64,000 nt of DNA from Isoetes taiwanensis (taxonomy: Eukaryota; Streptophyta; Lycopodiopsida; Isoetales; Isoetaceae): contig JAJEKV010000284.1 in assembly GCA_021234155.1 (NCBI GenBank), forward strand, positions 124,001 to 188,000. Direction: 5' to 3'. Below are positions 1-10,942 of the stretch, in pieces. The notes below the pieces were generated by a model, which did not search any database, was not told the origin of the DNA, and saw nothing but the letters and a program-made list of their open reading frames with translations. A program made the translations under genes and the position numbers. How positions within the stretch are numbered: position 1 is the stretch's first letter; each line of letters starts with the position of its first letter.

Positions 1-1820
1 CACTTTTATATATAACTGCAAAAATACCCCATGGTATAAATATTTCCTTTAGTTTCATGCCAACATAACGTATTCTTTCATATTACACATATTTTACTTG
101 CCATCATAATCCATGCTAGTGCAAATGTATGATGATATAATTCAATGTACTCATTGTCTAAGAATTGCACCTACACAAATGTCTATGAGTACTATGTCCA
201 TACAAAAAGGTTTCTCCTTCATGTTTCCAATTCTTTAAGTTCTCTATATGAAGCAGTACATTAGAATGTATTCTATGAGATGCCGAAGCAAAGAGAGAGC
301 CTTTGAACATGATTTAGTTTAAGTGATTTGGACACGATGTTGCATATGCTTTGCTCTACCAAGATTTGTTTATATCCCCAAATTTGGGCCATTATTTGTC
401 TGAAACTAACACTACACATAAATAAGTTACCAAAATACCGCAAATACATCCAATAACAGCCTACACGAATTTGCCTATCCAATAGCCTATACAGATTTTA
501 GATATGGGCTTGCACATCCCTTAGATTATCCAATAAAGATATTAGTAGTAGAAAGCTTCATCATAATCCAGGAGCTTCAGTTTGCAGAGTTGAGAGCCCA
601 ACCAAGCTCCATTGTCATACAACGCCATTGTCTGCAATAGGCAGTTGCAAGAATGGGGAACGCCATTGAAGTGAAAACATAAGAGGAAAAATTGCAAGCT
701 CAAGGTTACCTTAGCTATTTTAGCTTGAATGGACGCTTCGGTAAATCCCAGCTTATCAGCTGGCCACAATGCATCTCCAAAAAAAGTTGCTTGTGTAGAT
801 GTCCTGATTACCAGCTTTTAATTCAAATTTGGCTGCACTTTTTCCTGCATCTACAACCTGCAATCTGAACATTGAGTTTTCCAAAAATGCTAGGCTTCCA
901 AAACATTGAGCATGTTGTCATGCCTTATATTCTGCAAATAGACTGACAGCTTAATGTGGAAATACAGATCATAAAGGCATACCTGGAGTCCTGGAGTGTG
1001 AAGGGCATAAAGTTTCGGCTAATACATTTTCTACACAAAGTGCCTTCCTCAAAGTTGTGGCAAAAGGACCATCCTTCATACTCAAAATCATTTCTGGAAG
1101 CCACGCCTGCAAGATACTCCTACCTAGAACACAATGCTGTCCAATAATAATGTATCATCACAACTTAGGTGTTTTCCATCTTCTGAGCAATTTGCTTGGA
1201 TTTGAGAGCAAATTGTTTAAATTTGCAGGTTCAGGGAAGAGGCAATGCTGCAAAGGTAGCTCAACAAATCTGCTGTGCAGAATCAGATGCAGCAAGGAAG
1301 CATAAGGAAAAAATGTCTTCGAAAATATGGGGAGAAGAGGAGTTCTATTGGGTTCGTCAGGGCTGCCATTATTGCTCAACAATGGGGAGGCAAAAGGGTC
1401 ACCGATCACGCCACCATATTTAACCATATGCAGAGAATCCACACCAACAGGGAAGGATCCGGAGAAAGCCATGTAAACTTGCTTCATCATCTTCTGAGGA
1501 CACGCCAGACTTCTTGGGCTTTAAAACATATGAATGTTTTAGCTGCAATTCCACCTGCAATGGCTCCCCAATTAGCCATAGCCTTATGAATGGAAGCATC
1601 ACTGATATCAGAGATTTTACAAACAATTCCAAGGGACTGATTCTGCAGAATCAAGTTTCCCATATCTGAAATCTCACATCATAGATGCCATCTTCTTGAG
1701 GGACCAATCTCAATGCGACCCTTCCCTTCTTACTCTGCAAAGGTAAAGGATACTATGAGTCCTCAGCTTATAATGCTACAATCCGAATAGGAGAAAAAAG
1801 GATAAATCATATTTAAATAC
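1..1820. other. gene-poor stretch, possible captured exon scraps
   Basis: I see no complete gene. The minus strand at 542-780 has a short coding-like run (GDALWPADKLGFTEAS) that ends at a plausible donor, AAG/GTAACC. Another minus-strand run near 1560-1620 reads DISDASIHKAMANWG. Neither is a family I recognise. Because this stretch lies on the body side of a minus-strand Helitron 5' end at 2323, these are most simply captured exon fragments; that is inference. Confidence 0.3.
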
Positions 1821-2078
1821 CTGAGCACAGATGTTGATGGAATCGGATGAAGATGGCTGATTTGAAAGAACGGTTAAGCCACATCCTAAATCCCAACTTC
1901 CACAATCACACTTGCCTCCTGCTCTCCATCTCTGTAACAGAGGCGGAGGCCCAGACAATCCGAATGCAGGACATCCATGTTCACCTGCAGGAAGTATTAC
2001 TGTCACATTTGCTTTGTCATTTTCGCCTCTCAAAGGATCATTTTCATACGAAACTCCATACTGGACCTGGGCGGCCAT
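1821..2078 (-). pseudogene. DUF3527-like exon fragment
   Basis: A minus-strand open segment encodes roughly 85 residues, including GPPPLLQRWRAGGKCDCG followed by WDLGCGLTVLSNQ. I recognise the pattern 'P-L-x-x-R-W-R-x-G-G-x-C-D-C-G-x-W-D-x-G-C' as the core of the plant-specific DUF3527 domain, whose function is unknown. The exon ends with CAG/GTATTTAAAT, a good splice donor at 1821/1820. The usual later part of the domain is not visible in the left flank, so this is a partial copy. It sits just inside a minus-strand Helitron 5' end at 2323 in the same orientation, which fits gene capture. Family assignment is from remembered motif only. Confidence 0.55.
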
Positions 2079-2265
2079 AGCTTGAAAAGGGGAGGCTTGG
2101 AAGCAGGAATAGAAGACGGAGGACTTGCAGCCGCAGGTGGCGCCATAGCTGAGAATCTTGCCGGAGCAACCCTAACCCCTAAGCAAACGAAAACCCAACC
2201 CCTAAACAAACAAAATACCCTAACCCCTAAACGCATCTCGACCGTTAATATTCTAACTCAAAACC

Positions 2266-2323
2266 TGGGCCGTCCGATCTAGGGCTGGATCCAAACAATA
2301 CACTAAAACATTATTATATAAGA
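2266..2323 (-). mobile_element. Helitron 5' terminus (minus strand)
   Basis: Read on the minus strand, the sequence after a host A begins TCTTATATAATAATG and continues with a degenerate form of the block shared by the other 5' ends here (GGATCCAGCCCTAGATC). Helitrons start with TC and insert between A and T. The element body lies to the left; its 3' end is not in the window. A degenerate telomere-like run (CCCTAA units) lies inside it at 2166-2230. Confidence 0.6.
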
Positions 2324-2459
2324 TAATCATTCCAGTTTCATGAAGCTTTTATCCACTGTTTGCTCTAGAAGACAGTTGGCATCAATATCTAAACAATAAA
2401 GAGGGGTCTGGTTAATACATGAATAATCAATGTGAACAACAATCAGCTCCATGGACAAA

Positions 2460-3785
2460 TGTCTCTGGAAAATTTAACTCTGGATGGTTTGGCATTTTCG
2501 TCCCTAAAGCATGTAGATATAATTTCAACAACATTTATACAGCTGGAATATGATAAGAAGATGCATGCAAAGAAGGTGAAATAGAAAACTCGAGCTTGCT
2601 GCCCAAGCAAGAAAAACAATTGCAGAGAGCACAAATAGCTGCACAGATACCCTTTAAATAGCTTTAAATTCAGCAAGAAACTGACACTTATACCTTAACT
2701 CAAATTGCAACAAATGCAGGTTGGCCAGTCTAGATGCAGAATATTTTCTTGCAAAACCGTAGAACATGAATAAAAGAACCGCGACAGAGGCCGGGCCCCA
2801 TGATGATCTTCCAAAGATTGTTTTGGATGCAACACCTAAATCCATCATTGCAAAGGGTTTATCCGTGAAGCTAAAGAAAGAAGAAAGAGCAAGGCATCGA
2901 CTAACTACCTCGGTAATCTCAGCAAGAATCTAAATGGGCAATTAATTCCTTTGCCAATATTCTTACGGTCTATCAACCCCGACCGAATGTTGCACCTAAA
3001 CTCGTCTGCAAGCATGATCTAGTGCAATCTATGGGATATAGTACCGCAAAAACATTCTGGGGATATTAGAGAGTCTTTAAATTCAGCCATAAGAAACCGA
3101 CACTTATACCTTGGCTCAAATTGCAACAAATGCGGTCAGCCACTCTAGATGCAGAATATCCAAGGGTGATCAGAGAACATGAATAAAAGAACTGCATAGA
3201 GGCTAGACCTCATGATGATCTTCCAGTATTGTTTTGGATGCAACACCTAAATCCATCATTGCAAAGGGTTATCTGTGAAGCTAAAAACAAAAGAAATAGC
3301 AAGGCATTTTGACTAACTACCTGAGTAATCTCGCAGTAACAAAATGGACAATTTAATTCCTTTGAAAATATTATTAGGCCTACAAACCCCGAATGAATAT
3401 TGCACATAATCTCCGCTCCACGCAAGCATCATCTAGTGCAATCTATAGTGGGTTTTGAGCGCCTTGCTCCAAAGAAGCATAGCCAAGGAGCAAGTAAGCG
3501 GCTATCCTAGACTCTAAACCGTGGAACACCCTCAATATGAACGCGGCCTCGTAATACATTATCCGAGGTCCGACCTCTCTATAATAAAATATGAAGTCGC
3601 AAAACGTAGTGTTGGCCAGAACCACGCCACAATCGCCTAAAGCATGTAGATATAGATTAAAAAAGCATTTACAATTTTGGAATATGATGAGAAGATGCAT
3701 GCAAAGAAGGTGAAATAAAAACTCGAAGCTTAACTCGAGATTGATGCCCGAAAGCAAGAAAAACAATTGCGAGAGCACACAAAAT
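2460..3785. repeat. internal duplications, direct
   Basis: Two degenerate direct duplications are visible. Segment 2650-2970 (landmark CTCAAATTGCAACAAATGC, then TCTAGATGCAGAATAT) recurs at 3060-3400. Segment 2500-2640 (landmark GAAGATGCATGCAAAGAAGG) recurs at 3640-3780. Copies have many substitutions and indels, so the duplication is old. No reading frame is preserved in any copy. The region lies between two Helitron 5' ends and is probably non-coding filler of the outer element. Confidence 0.6.
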
Positions 3786-4697
3786 CAAGCTCCCCGCGAA
3801 GCGAACCATGCTCACATACGAACCGGGCTCCAGCTCGTTGGCGAACCATGCTCATACGAACCGGGCTTCACTCTGGCGAATTTCAAGCTTTGGCATAAGC
3901 TTCCAGTCCCTCCGGCCGAGGCGAAGAAAGCTCATCAAATGCTCCAACCCTAATTAGTTGTTGGAGCAATGCCGTTCCTTTGCAAATAAGAGCATATTGG
4001 CTACGTACCTTGTTTTTGCATTAGGAGGTAGATGCGTGTCTCTGATATGAATGCGAATCCGCTCTTCAGAAGATATTAGTTGACAAATTTGCCTTGTGCT
4101 TTATTTGCCATGTGGTGTGGATAAATCTGATGCCATATCCGAGAAGATCATTTGCTTCGAAATGGCCCCTTTGGGCGGTGTACTCGAGACGCCTGCTTGG
4201 TCTGGGAAGAAATTGTCTGATCAAGAAGTTTACAATAAGGAAGGGTCGGATTTTGCCATCTCATGAGATAGCTCGGAATGCACTAAAAATACCTGTTCAA
4301 CTGTTCTTCAGCAAACATTTTAGCAACATGGAATCCTTGTAGGCCTTCTGCTTCTCCAAATAACCCTATAACGGCCATGGCTGCATGAACAGAGCTCACA
4401 GAAAAAGCTGTGATAGTAAACGAAGTGTAGGGTGGTAACCTAGTGAGAGAAAAGAAGATGCGATGTAAACGAAGTGTAGGGAGGTTGCCATGGTTGCAGC
4501 AAGATGAGCTCAAGATGAGCTCGGTATGCTTGCCTCGAGCTCAATGGTTGCTATCAGCAATTCCAGAAGATGCGCTTCTGGAGGAGGAGCTAGCAGCTCG
4601 AAGGTGCTACTGGCGCCCTCGCTAACCCTAGCAAAAAAAAAACCATGTTATTTTAAAGAATCTGACGTGGCATCATCTCTTCCATTGATTTCATCAA
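3786..4697. other. no complete gene; one exon-like segment
   Basis: On the minus strand a run ending at 4293 encodes MAVIGLFGEAEGLQGFHVAK and then MFAEEQLNR, before a donor-like CAG/GTATTTTT. This resembles a captured exon, but I do not recognise the protein. The rest of the stretch shows only short, inconsistent reading frames. Confidence 0.3.
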
Positions 4698-4764
4698 ATC
4701 TGGGCCGCCCAAATTAGGGCTGGGTCCAACACTTACACAATAACGTTATAATTATAATATAAGA
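4698..4764 (-). mobile_element. Helitron 5' terminus (minus strand)
   Basis: On the minus strand, A/TCTTATATTATAATTATAACG is followed by the family block TAAGTGTTGGACCCAGCCC and CTAATTTGGGCGGCCCAGA. The match to the ends at 2323, 31519 and 56702 shows they are one family. The body extends left and probably contains the element that ends at 2323. The matching 3' end is outside the window. Confidence 0.7.
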
Positions 4765-4904
4765 TAAAGTTTTAGCGTATGTCATGAATCAAACCCTAAT
4801 TTGGTTGGATAGTTGAGATCGTCTTACTGCATTCGAAGGCCAAGATTTATTGCACGACTTCCCACACAGTAGAGCATGGCCTTGATTGGCCATGCTCTAA
4901 TCTC

Positions 4905-6035
4905 TTATGAGGAAAGAGAAAAGGAAAAGGGAGGAGAAAAGGGCAAAGTGAAAGGAAAAAAGGCACGGGTCAAAGGGAAGAAGAAAAAGAGAAAAGGAAA
5001 GGGAAAAGAGCACGGAAAAATAGAAAGGAAAAGAAAGGGAGACAAGGAAAGGAAAAAGACACTACGAAAAGAAGAAGAGAGAAAGAGAGAGGACAGGAGT
5101 AAAAAGGCAAGGGAAAAAGGGGAAGAGGAAAAGGATAGAGAGAAGGAAAGGGAAAGGGAAAAGAAAAAGACGGAGGAGGAGGGAGCGAAAAGGAACATTG
5201 GGAACAGGGAAGAGGAAAAAGGTGGATAAAGGAGAAAAAATGAAGGAAAAAAGGATACGAAAAAAGAGGATGAGAAAAAGGGAGGGGAGAAGCGAGGAGA
5301 AAAGGGAAAAGAAAAAAGGGAGGGGGAAGCAGAGAAGGGAAGGAAAAAGTGCATAGAGAAAACTGGAAGATTGATGGGGGAAAAGAGAAAAGGAAAAAAA
5401 GGAGGAGGGAAAGTGAGAGGAAAGGGGAAAAGGGAAGGTATGGAAAGAAGGAAAGCGAAAAAACAAAGGAGGAGGAAATTGAAGAAAAAGGCATGAAAAT
5501 AAAGGGAAGGGGAAAAAGGGCACTGAAAAAGGGAGAAGAAAAAAAGGTGGGAAAGATGAATATGGAAAAAGGGAAAGAGTAAAGGAAAAGGGAAAGGGAG
5601 GGAGGGGGGGGGGAGGGATGGGAGGAAAGAAGTGGAGGGGAGGAGAGATGAGGGGAGAAAAAGAGAAGGGGAGGAAAAAAAAGGGAATGAGGGAACAAAA
5701 TAGAAGAGAAAAATAGAAAAAGGAAAAAGGGAAAGCAGGGAATGGAAAAATGGAAAAGGAAAAAAAAAAAGGGAAAAGGAAAAGGGGTGGATAAAGGGTG
5801 AAAAAGAAAAAAAATGAGAAGGGCAAACATGAATAGAAGAAAGGGGAATTCGAAATTAGAAAAATAAAAACATTGAAGGGGAAAAATAAAAAAGGGAAAA
5901 AGTAGATGGTAGAAATAGAATAGTGGAAAAAGAAAAAAGGTAAATGGAAAAATGGAAAAGAGAAAGGGAAAAAAAGAAAGAAAGAAAAGCATGGAAAGGG
6001 AAAAGAAAAAAGAAAAAAGGGAAGGGGAAGTGGAG
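4905..6035. repeat. about 1.1-kb polypurine (GA-rich) tract
   Basis: The plus strand is almost pure A and G for over a kilobase (units such as GAAAAGGGAAAGGAAAAAG), with scattered single pyrimidines and a run of nine G near 5606. It is irregular, not a clean microsatellite. Long open frames on both strands (K/E/R/G-rich on plus, F/S/P/L-rich on minus) are composition artefacts. Homopurine:homopyrimidine DNA of this length can form triplex (H-DNA) structures in vitro, which is established for such sequences generally; any role here is unknown. It ends about 100 bp before a Helitron 3' hairpin. Confidence 0.9.
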
Positions 6036-6125
6036 ATGTGATCAAATGCTCTTAATTGTGTGATTATAAGAACGCGAATTCATTTTACAATTTGCTACAG
6101 TATATAATTTATAGTTCCTAACCAT

Positions 6126-6153
6126 GCCCAGCAACGCTGGGCTCCATTTCTAG
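6126..6153 (+). mobile_element. Helitron 3' terminus (plus strand)
   Basis: A perfect hairpin, GCCCAGC-AAC-GCTGGGC (6126-6142), is followed after seven bases by CTAG (6150-6153) and then a T. This is the canonical Helitron 3' end: a short hairpin upstream of CTRR, inserted before T. The body lies to the left and may include the polypurine tract. No plus-strand 5' end is visible between 1 and 6126. Confidence 0.75.
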
Positions 6154-6358
6154 TTGTATCAATAGTTTTCAAGGTATGCATAAAACTTAGACATTTCCAA
6201 GGACATTGAAGACCTAAAAAAGCATGGGCCCTTACTTATGCGCGGCAAAAAAATCCATCCTTTAAAAGCAAATTTAATACATTGACGATACTATTATTTG
6301 ACAATTTTAACAACAAATATATTTACATAAACAAGTAAAAACATACACCAAGACATAG

Positions 6359-6388
6359 GCCCGGCAACGTCGGGCGCACATTTACTAG
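6359..6388 (+). mobile_element. second Helitron 3' terminus (plus strand)
   Basis: The hairpin GCCCGGC-AAC-GTCGGGC (6359-6375) is followed by GCACATTTA and CTAG (6385-6388), then T. It has the same orientation as the terminus at 6153 and lies only 235 bp downstream. The simplest reading is that a younger Helitron inserted near the 3' end of an older one, leaving 6154-6388 as the older element's tail. Confidence 0.7.
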
Positions 6389-6842
6389 TTGTGTTTTAAA
6401 TACTTCTAAGGTTATTGTGTTTCTATTGTGTCTTATCTTTTAATAGATTTGTTTTATCTAAAAGGGTAAGCCATGTTCTCATTTGCAAAGGTTAAGTTGT
6501 GGTATTGCATCATGCAACTATAGTTATAATGTGTTTGTGTCCTTGATTAAATATGGATGCCGGTGAATAAAATTTCACCATAGAAATTGCACTTGGAAAA
6601 TAAAGACTTAAATCTTGGCAAAATAATATTAGCCATGATTCGCCTAGATTTCTATAAAAGAACATTCATGTCTAGAAAACATCCGCCAGCATAACTAATC
6701 TTGCAACTCTATTATTCGCCCGACCTTCTAAATTATGCTCAGACAAATTTGGCCTTAAGGGCAACCCTGCCAGTATTTGCATTATCTTCCCCTTTGTTTG
6801 ATTGATCTTATTCTAAATCAGCATCATAATGATCTATATTTG
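6389..6842. other. AT-rich, no gene seen
   Basis: No credible coding frame, repeat or RNA gene is visible. The right part probably belongs to the decayed Copia element that follows. Confidence 0.5.
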
Positions 6843-7696
6843 CTACATTAGTGTGTTTATATCAGAGTCAGTATCATCATCAGCATTATTCAAGTTGTTC
6901 GATTTAGGTAAATCATCACTTGGATAATTGATATCCCTATTCCTGTTCTTGTAGACCACATCCTCATTGAACACCACGTCCCTGCTGATAATTATTTGCC
7001 TTTTGTCTGGATCATACATTCTATAGGCCTTTGCTTGTTCATCATACCCTGCCAAGTAGCATTTAATAGCTCTGTCATCTAGCCTTTTCCTCAATTCCTT
7101 AGGTACATGAGCATATCCTAGGCAGCCATAAGCTTTAAACATTTCATAAGAGGGATATTTTCATTCCACATTTCTTCTGGTGTTTTCCCCTGAATGCTTG
7201 CAGAGGGCAATTTGTTTTGCAAAAGTACAGCTGTTTTGACAGTTTCTGGCATATCTAATTGCTTGAGCATGGATCGAACAACATTGAGAATAGTTTTGTT
7301 TTTCCTCTCTACTATACCATTTTGCTGAGGTGTGAACCTACAAGTGAGTTGTCTCCTCATTCCATGTTCTTTGTAGTGTTTGTTAAATGCTCCTGATAAA
7401 AAATCATCACCTCTGTTAGATCTGACACATTTAATCTTTTTCCCAGTTTGCCTTTCAACTTCTTATTCAAATAGTTTGTATGCTGAGAAGGCTTGATCCC
7501 TGTGCCTTAACAAATAACATTTAGTTTTTCTTGAAAAGTCATCTATAAATGTGATAAAATACTTTTTCCCAGTTATACTCGTGATATTTATGGGGCCACA
7601 TAAGTCTGTATGTATTAGATCTAGGATGCCTTTAGCGCTCTTGTTTGATTTCACCAATTTTAGTCTAGTATCACCAATTTCAGTCTTGTTATACAT
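6843..7696 (-). pseudogene. Copia retrotransposon integrase fragment
   Basis: Three minus-strand frames read in order as part of a Ty1/Copia polyprotein. At 7696-7463, HTDLCGPI...KYFITFIDDFSR is the start of the integrase catalytic core (the D of HTD is a catalytic acid). At 7360-7118, RFTPQQNGIVERKNKTI carries the P-Q-Q-N-G-x-x-E-R-x-N signature with the catalytic E. At 7142-6843, MFKAYGCLGYAHVPKELR...KCYLAGYD is the conserved segment after integrase. A frameshift or deletion between the first two removes the second catalytic D region. Reverse transcriptase, RNase H and LTRs are absent nearby. It is a dead fragment. Confidence 0.85.
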
Positions 7697-7699
7697 GAT

Positions 7700-8235
7700 G
7701 CCATTGATGTGCCTCTGGGAGTTAAGCTAACATTCTCAAATTCTCTTGCTAATGCTCTAGCCTTGGCCACACGTCTTCGTATTTGACGCCTGCTTTTCTC
7801 CAACATAGTTTCCAATCTTTTAGGTGTTTGATAAGATGGATTTTATCGGATAGCATCTGGGGTTTGAGCAAGATTCAAAGGAGTGTTATGCATAGTTACA
7901 TGCGTTGGTAGACCCCCACCATGGTCCTCATCAATAGTTTCACTTGGCAACGAACTCACAACATCCATACTTAGACCTGCATGGACTGATATACACTCGT
8001 CCAGTTCCTCTTGCAAGTTTCTGACAATACTTCCATAGGCAATTCCATCTCCCTCACATGCGTAATCATCCACATTACTGCCTCCCCTCGTTACACGTGC
8101 TCGTGCTCTCCACGTTAATTTACGTTTGCGGGCCAGGCGTCTCTTCCTAGCTGACTTTGATTCTTGCTCGGGTGTGGCATGTGTTGCCATGCCATCTTTA
8201 TAACTTCTAGGACTCATGGTTATTGATGTAACCAT
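7700..8235 (-). pseudogene. unidentified basic ORF, interrupted
   Basis: A minus-strand frame from 8235 to 7843 encodes about 130 residues with a basic patch (SARKRRLARKRKLTWRARAR) followed by an acidic stretch. Past its stop, the same frame continues with another basic, helical run (ETMLEKSRRQIRRRVAKARA), suggesting one nonsense mutation in an older, longer protein. The lysine/arginine-rich segments could be nuclear-localisation or DNA-binding sequence. I do not recognise the family. It lies directly upstream of the Copia fragment but does not resemble a Copia gag. Confidence 0.35.
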
Positions 8236-10160
8236 ACCCTGAACATGTAGATGAGGTTATGGATCCAATGGGGCGTCCAGGCCAAGAGTCTACTAAGCAG
8301 CTATATTTACACCTATGTATCTTTTGATCTAAAATGACATAATCCAATATAATATGACATGAATGCATTTTTGCCTTAAGATAAGCCCAAACCCTTAACC
8401 CTAGAGTAATATTAGAGAATAATATTAGAGAATACTAAATAAAAACCTACTTGTAAAGAAAGACCTCATATACACTACGTGTCCATGCCAGTGCGAAACC
8501 AAACTCACAACTTAGGAGAGCCCTAAATGTCCTATCGAACGTCCCACGGAACCCAGAAGACTATTGCTCTACTAATCCCTATGCGATGTCACCATGCACC
8601 CTAAGAAGGTAGTGGAATAAGTAGCAATGCAAAGCAATATCCTAAACCCCCCAAGATGAAAATTGTACGTAGGGTACTCATTAATTTTGAACGAAAGAAG
8701 GGCAAATGGTTGTTTTTACTCCAACGAACACAATGACCTTCATGTTTTAGCAACATCACATGTCACAAAAACAAAAGAAAAGGGGAAAAAAGAAAAAAGT
8801 AGAGGCAAAAGAAAAAGAAGGAAAAAAGAAGAAAAAGAAGGAAAAAATAAGAAAAAGAAGAAAACAAAAGAGATGGAGAATCTCAAGTAAACAAAATTAA
8901 AATGGACACCCATTAATAGATAAGCTATTTATCCATTGACCATATTGTTGGATTACATCAATAGGGTACATAAGGCATGTACCTCATAATATTGAAAAAG
9001 TACAATATAAGAGTACTCTAAAGAGATACTCTTTAATCGCAAATAAAGGGTGCTACAGCCGCATCTTCAAAAGGGCCACCTACATACAAAAAACTCCAGC
9101 ACTACGCGGCATGCCTAAGGAATCAATCCATGTTTCCATCCACACCATCTACCCCATTTCTCAACTGAAACAGCATGTCATCAATGACTTCTTTGACGTC
9201 CTTCACTTCTACAAAAGTGCTTTCGCTGTAAAAGTTCTCAAGCTTGACAATAAGCTTCTCCATATCAACGCTTATCAACTTATGCACACACTTTGGACAT
9301 GGCCTCCAAGACTGCCATTCATACCACGACCCCAAGGCTTTGACAACAAAGGAGTTGCGACTGACGTGCACCTCCTTCCGAATCAAACACTCGGCAACAT
9401 GGCCGCCAAAAGCATACCATGGCACCAAAATTCTCACCATCTACATGAAATAGGAAAATGAATTAGATAAAGTTTAGGCAAGGACGGCATGGACACGTGT
9501 GTAGTAGAGGACAGCTTATAGGCAACTACTTTGACTCAAACAACCCTTTCACTCAATATATGAAGCACACTAATGCACATTCTACCCTAAACCCTTATCG
9601 ACATACCTTTTGCAAAATGAAACAATAAATAAGAGTAGAAGTGTCAACTAACCTTGGAAGAGCAATCCGATGACCAGCGAGCTACGTCTATTTTGGTTAC
9701 AATGAATGCAAGTCAATGATCTCCTGCAAGCTCACGAAAACATCGTCTCATCATTATGTCACATTCTATATACATCATGTGCGTCTATATCTGTATACAG
9801 TCTTCACACACAGTCACAAAAGATAAAATACGAACTGCAAAAATAGAAAAAAAAAATGCACAGCAGAAGTATGACCAATTTCCAATCCTAACTAAAAAAG
9901 CTTTCTCAACCCTGGCCACTAAGTCGATTTTCCTGGGCCATTCCTGAACTAAATTTCTCCTCCACACTTAGCATGGACGGAGCGTCATTGCCTCCTCAAA
10001 GCATGTGCAGTTATAAAAAATCAAAGCTATAACCTTTCTATATCCAAGCTTCCTTTTTACACAGGCATGTCGAATTTATCCAGCCTTTGGGTTCATGCCA
10101 ATAAATGAACAGCAATATAAAATCAGATGAATTTGAAACAGCAGTTAAAATGCAAGAAAA
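8236..10160. other. no recognisable gene
   Basis: There is a purine-rich simple stretch at 8770-8885. The minus frame at 9440-9123 (about 105 residues, with WYEWQSWRPCPKC) has a C-x-x-C pair and a charged C-terminal part, but no family I know, no splice context and no promoter signal. I see nothing else supportable. Confidence 0.4.
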
Positions 10161-10189
10161 TGTTATAAAGATTCACTTACGTCTCTCGA

Positions 10190-10942
10190 GACCAGACCCT
10201 CGAGAGCACATGCACTGCTGACGAGGGGGTGCAAACAGAGGCTCATAGGGATACCGATATGGAGATGACAGATAAGGATCAAGGTGGCACGCAAGCGCAG
10301 GATCATAATGCCATGCCGGATAAGGATCATGGGAGCACGCAGGCAGCAGAATTTTCTCAGACAGCGGTGGACAGAAGCTTGAATTTGCGCATCGTGGGTG
10401 TGCCAGAGGCAAATCCCGCCTTGGATGTAGAACAGGCAGCTAATTTCTTCACAGATGTTATGCACATTCAGAGGCCCGCCACTGTTACAGCACGCAGGGT
10501 TGGGGCTCAGAGACCAGACCGGCCTCGCCATATCATCGTGCAGTTCAATAGCCCACAGGACAGGCTGTATGTCCTTCAGCACGGAAGTCATCTAAAAGAC
10601 ACCTACTTCTCGGTTCAAGAGGATCTCTCTCCGGTCCAGCTGACCAGGCGACGACAGGAATTGTGTAAAGTGCGAGAGGCTAGGTTGCAGCAGAAGTGGG
10701 CAGTGTATCGGGGAGGTACAGCAATCATCCGAGACCAGTGGCCTCAGAACCCATGGTTTGGGTTCATTTAGCGCATGTTCACGTACTTAGCTACTTATAA
10801 GTATTTTTGTTGCGTTTTTGTTATGTTGATATTCATTGTTTCTTTTGTTACTGTTATCGGGCTTACGCCCCATCTTTTGTATTGGGTCCCATAACCCGAT
10901 TGGGTTCTCGCGGACGCTAAAATTTCTATCTATCTATCTTGT
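10190..10942 (+). mobile_element. L1-type ORF1-only retroelement, 5' truncated
   Basis: The frame ending at 10771 encodes the RNA-binding part of an L1 ORF1 protein: SLNLRIVGVPE (RRM strand 1), RRVGAQRPDRPRHIIVQF (RRM core), then LSPVQLTRRRQEL and KVREARLQQKWAVY (C-terminal domain). It ends with a stop after WFGFI. Only about 150 bp of 3' UTR follows, with two small hairpins (GGGCTTACGCCC; GGGTCCCATAACCCGATTGGG), then a (TATC)n tail at 10929-10942. ORF2 is absent and the tail follows ORF1 directly. The frame is open upstream without a clear ATG, so the 5' end is truncated. Confidence 0.7.

Noticed and set aside
4905-6045. Open frames of 149-340 residues on both strands
   Set aside because: They arise from purine-only composition (no stop codons can form easily); residues are only F/S/P/L or K/E/R/G and show no domain.
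9123-9461. Overlapping ORFs of 105 and 116 residues on opposite strands
   Set aside because: No recognisable domain, splice context or promoter; one C-x-x-C pair is not enough.
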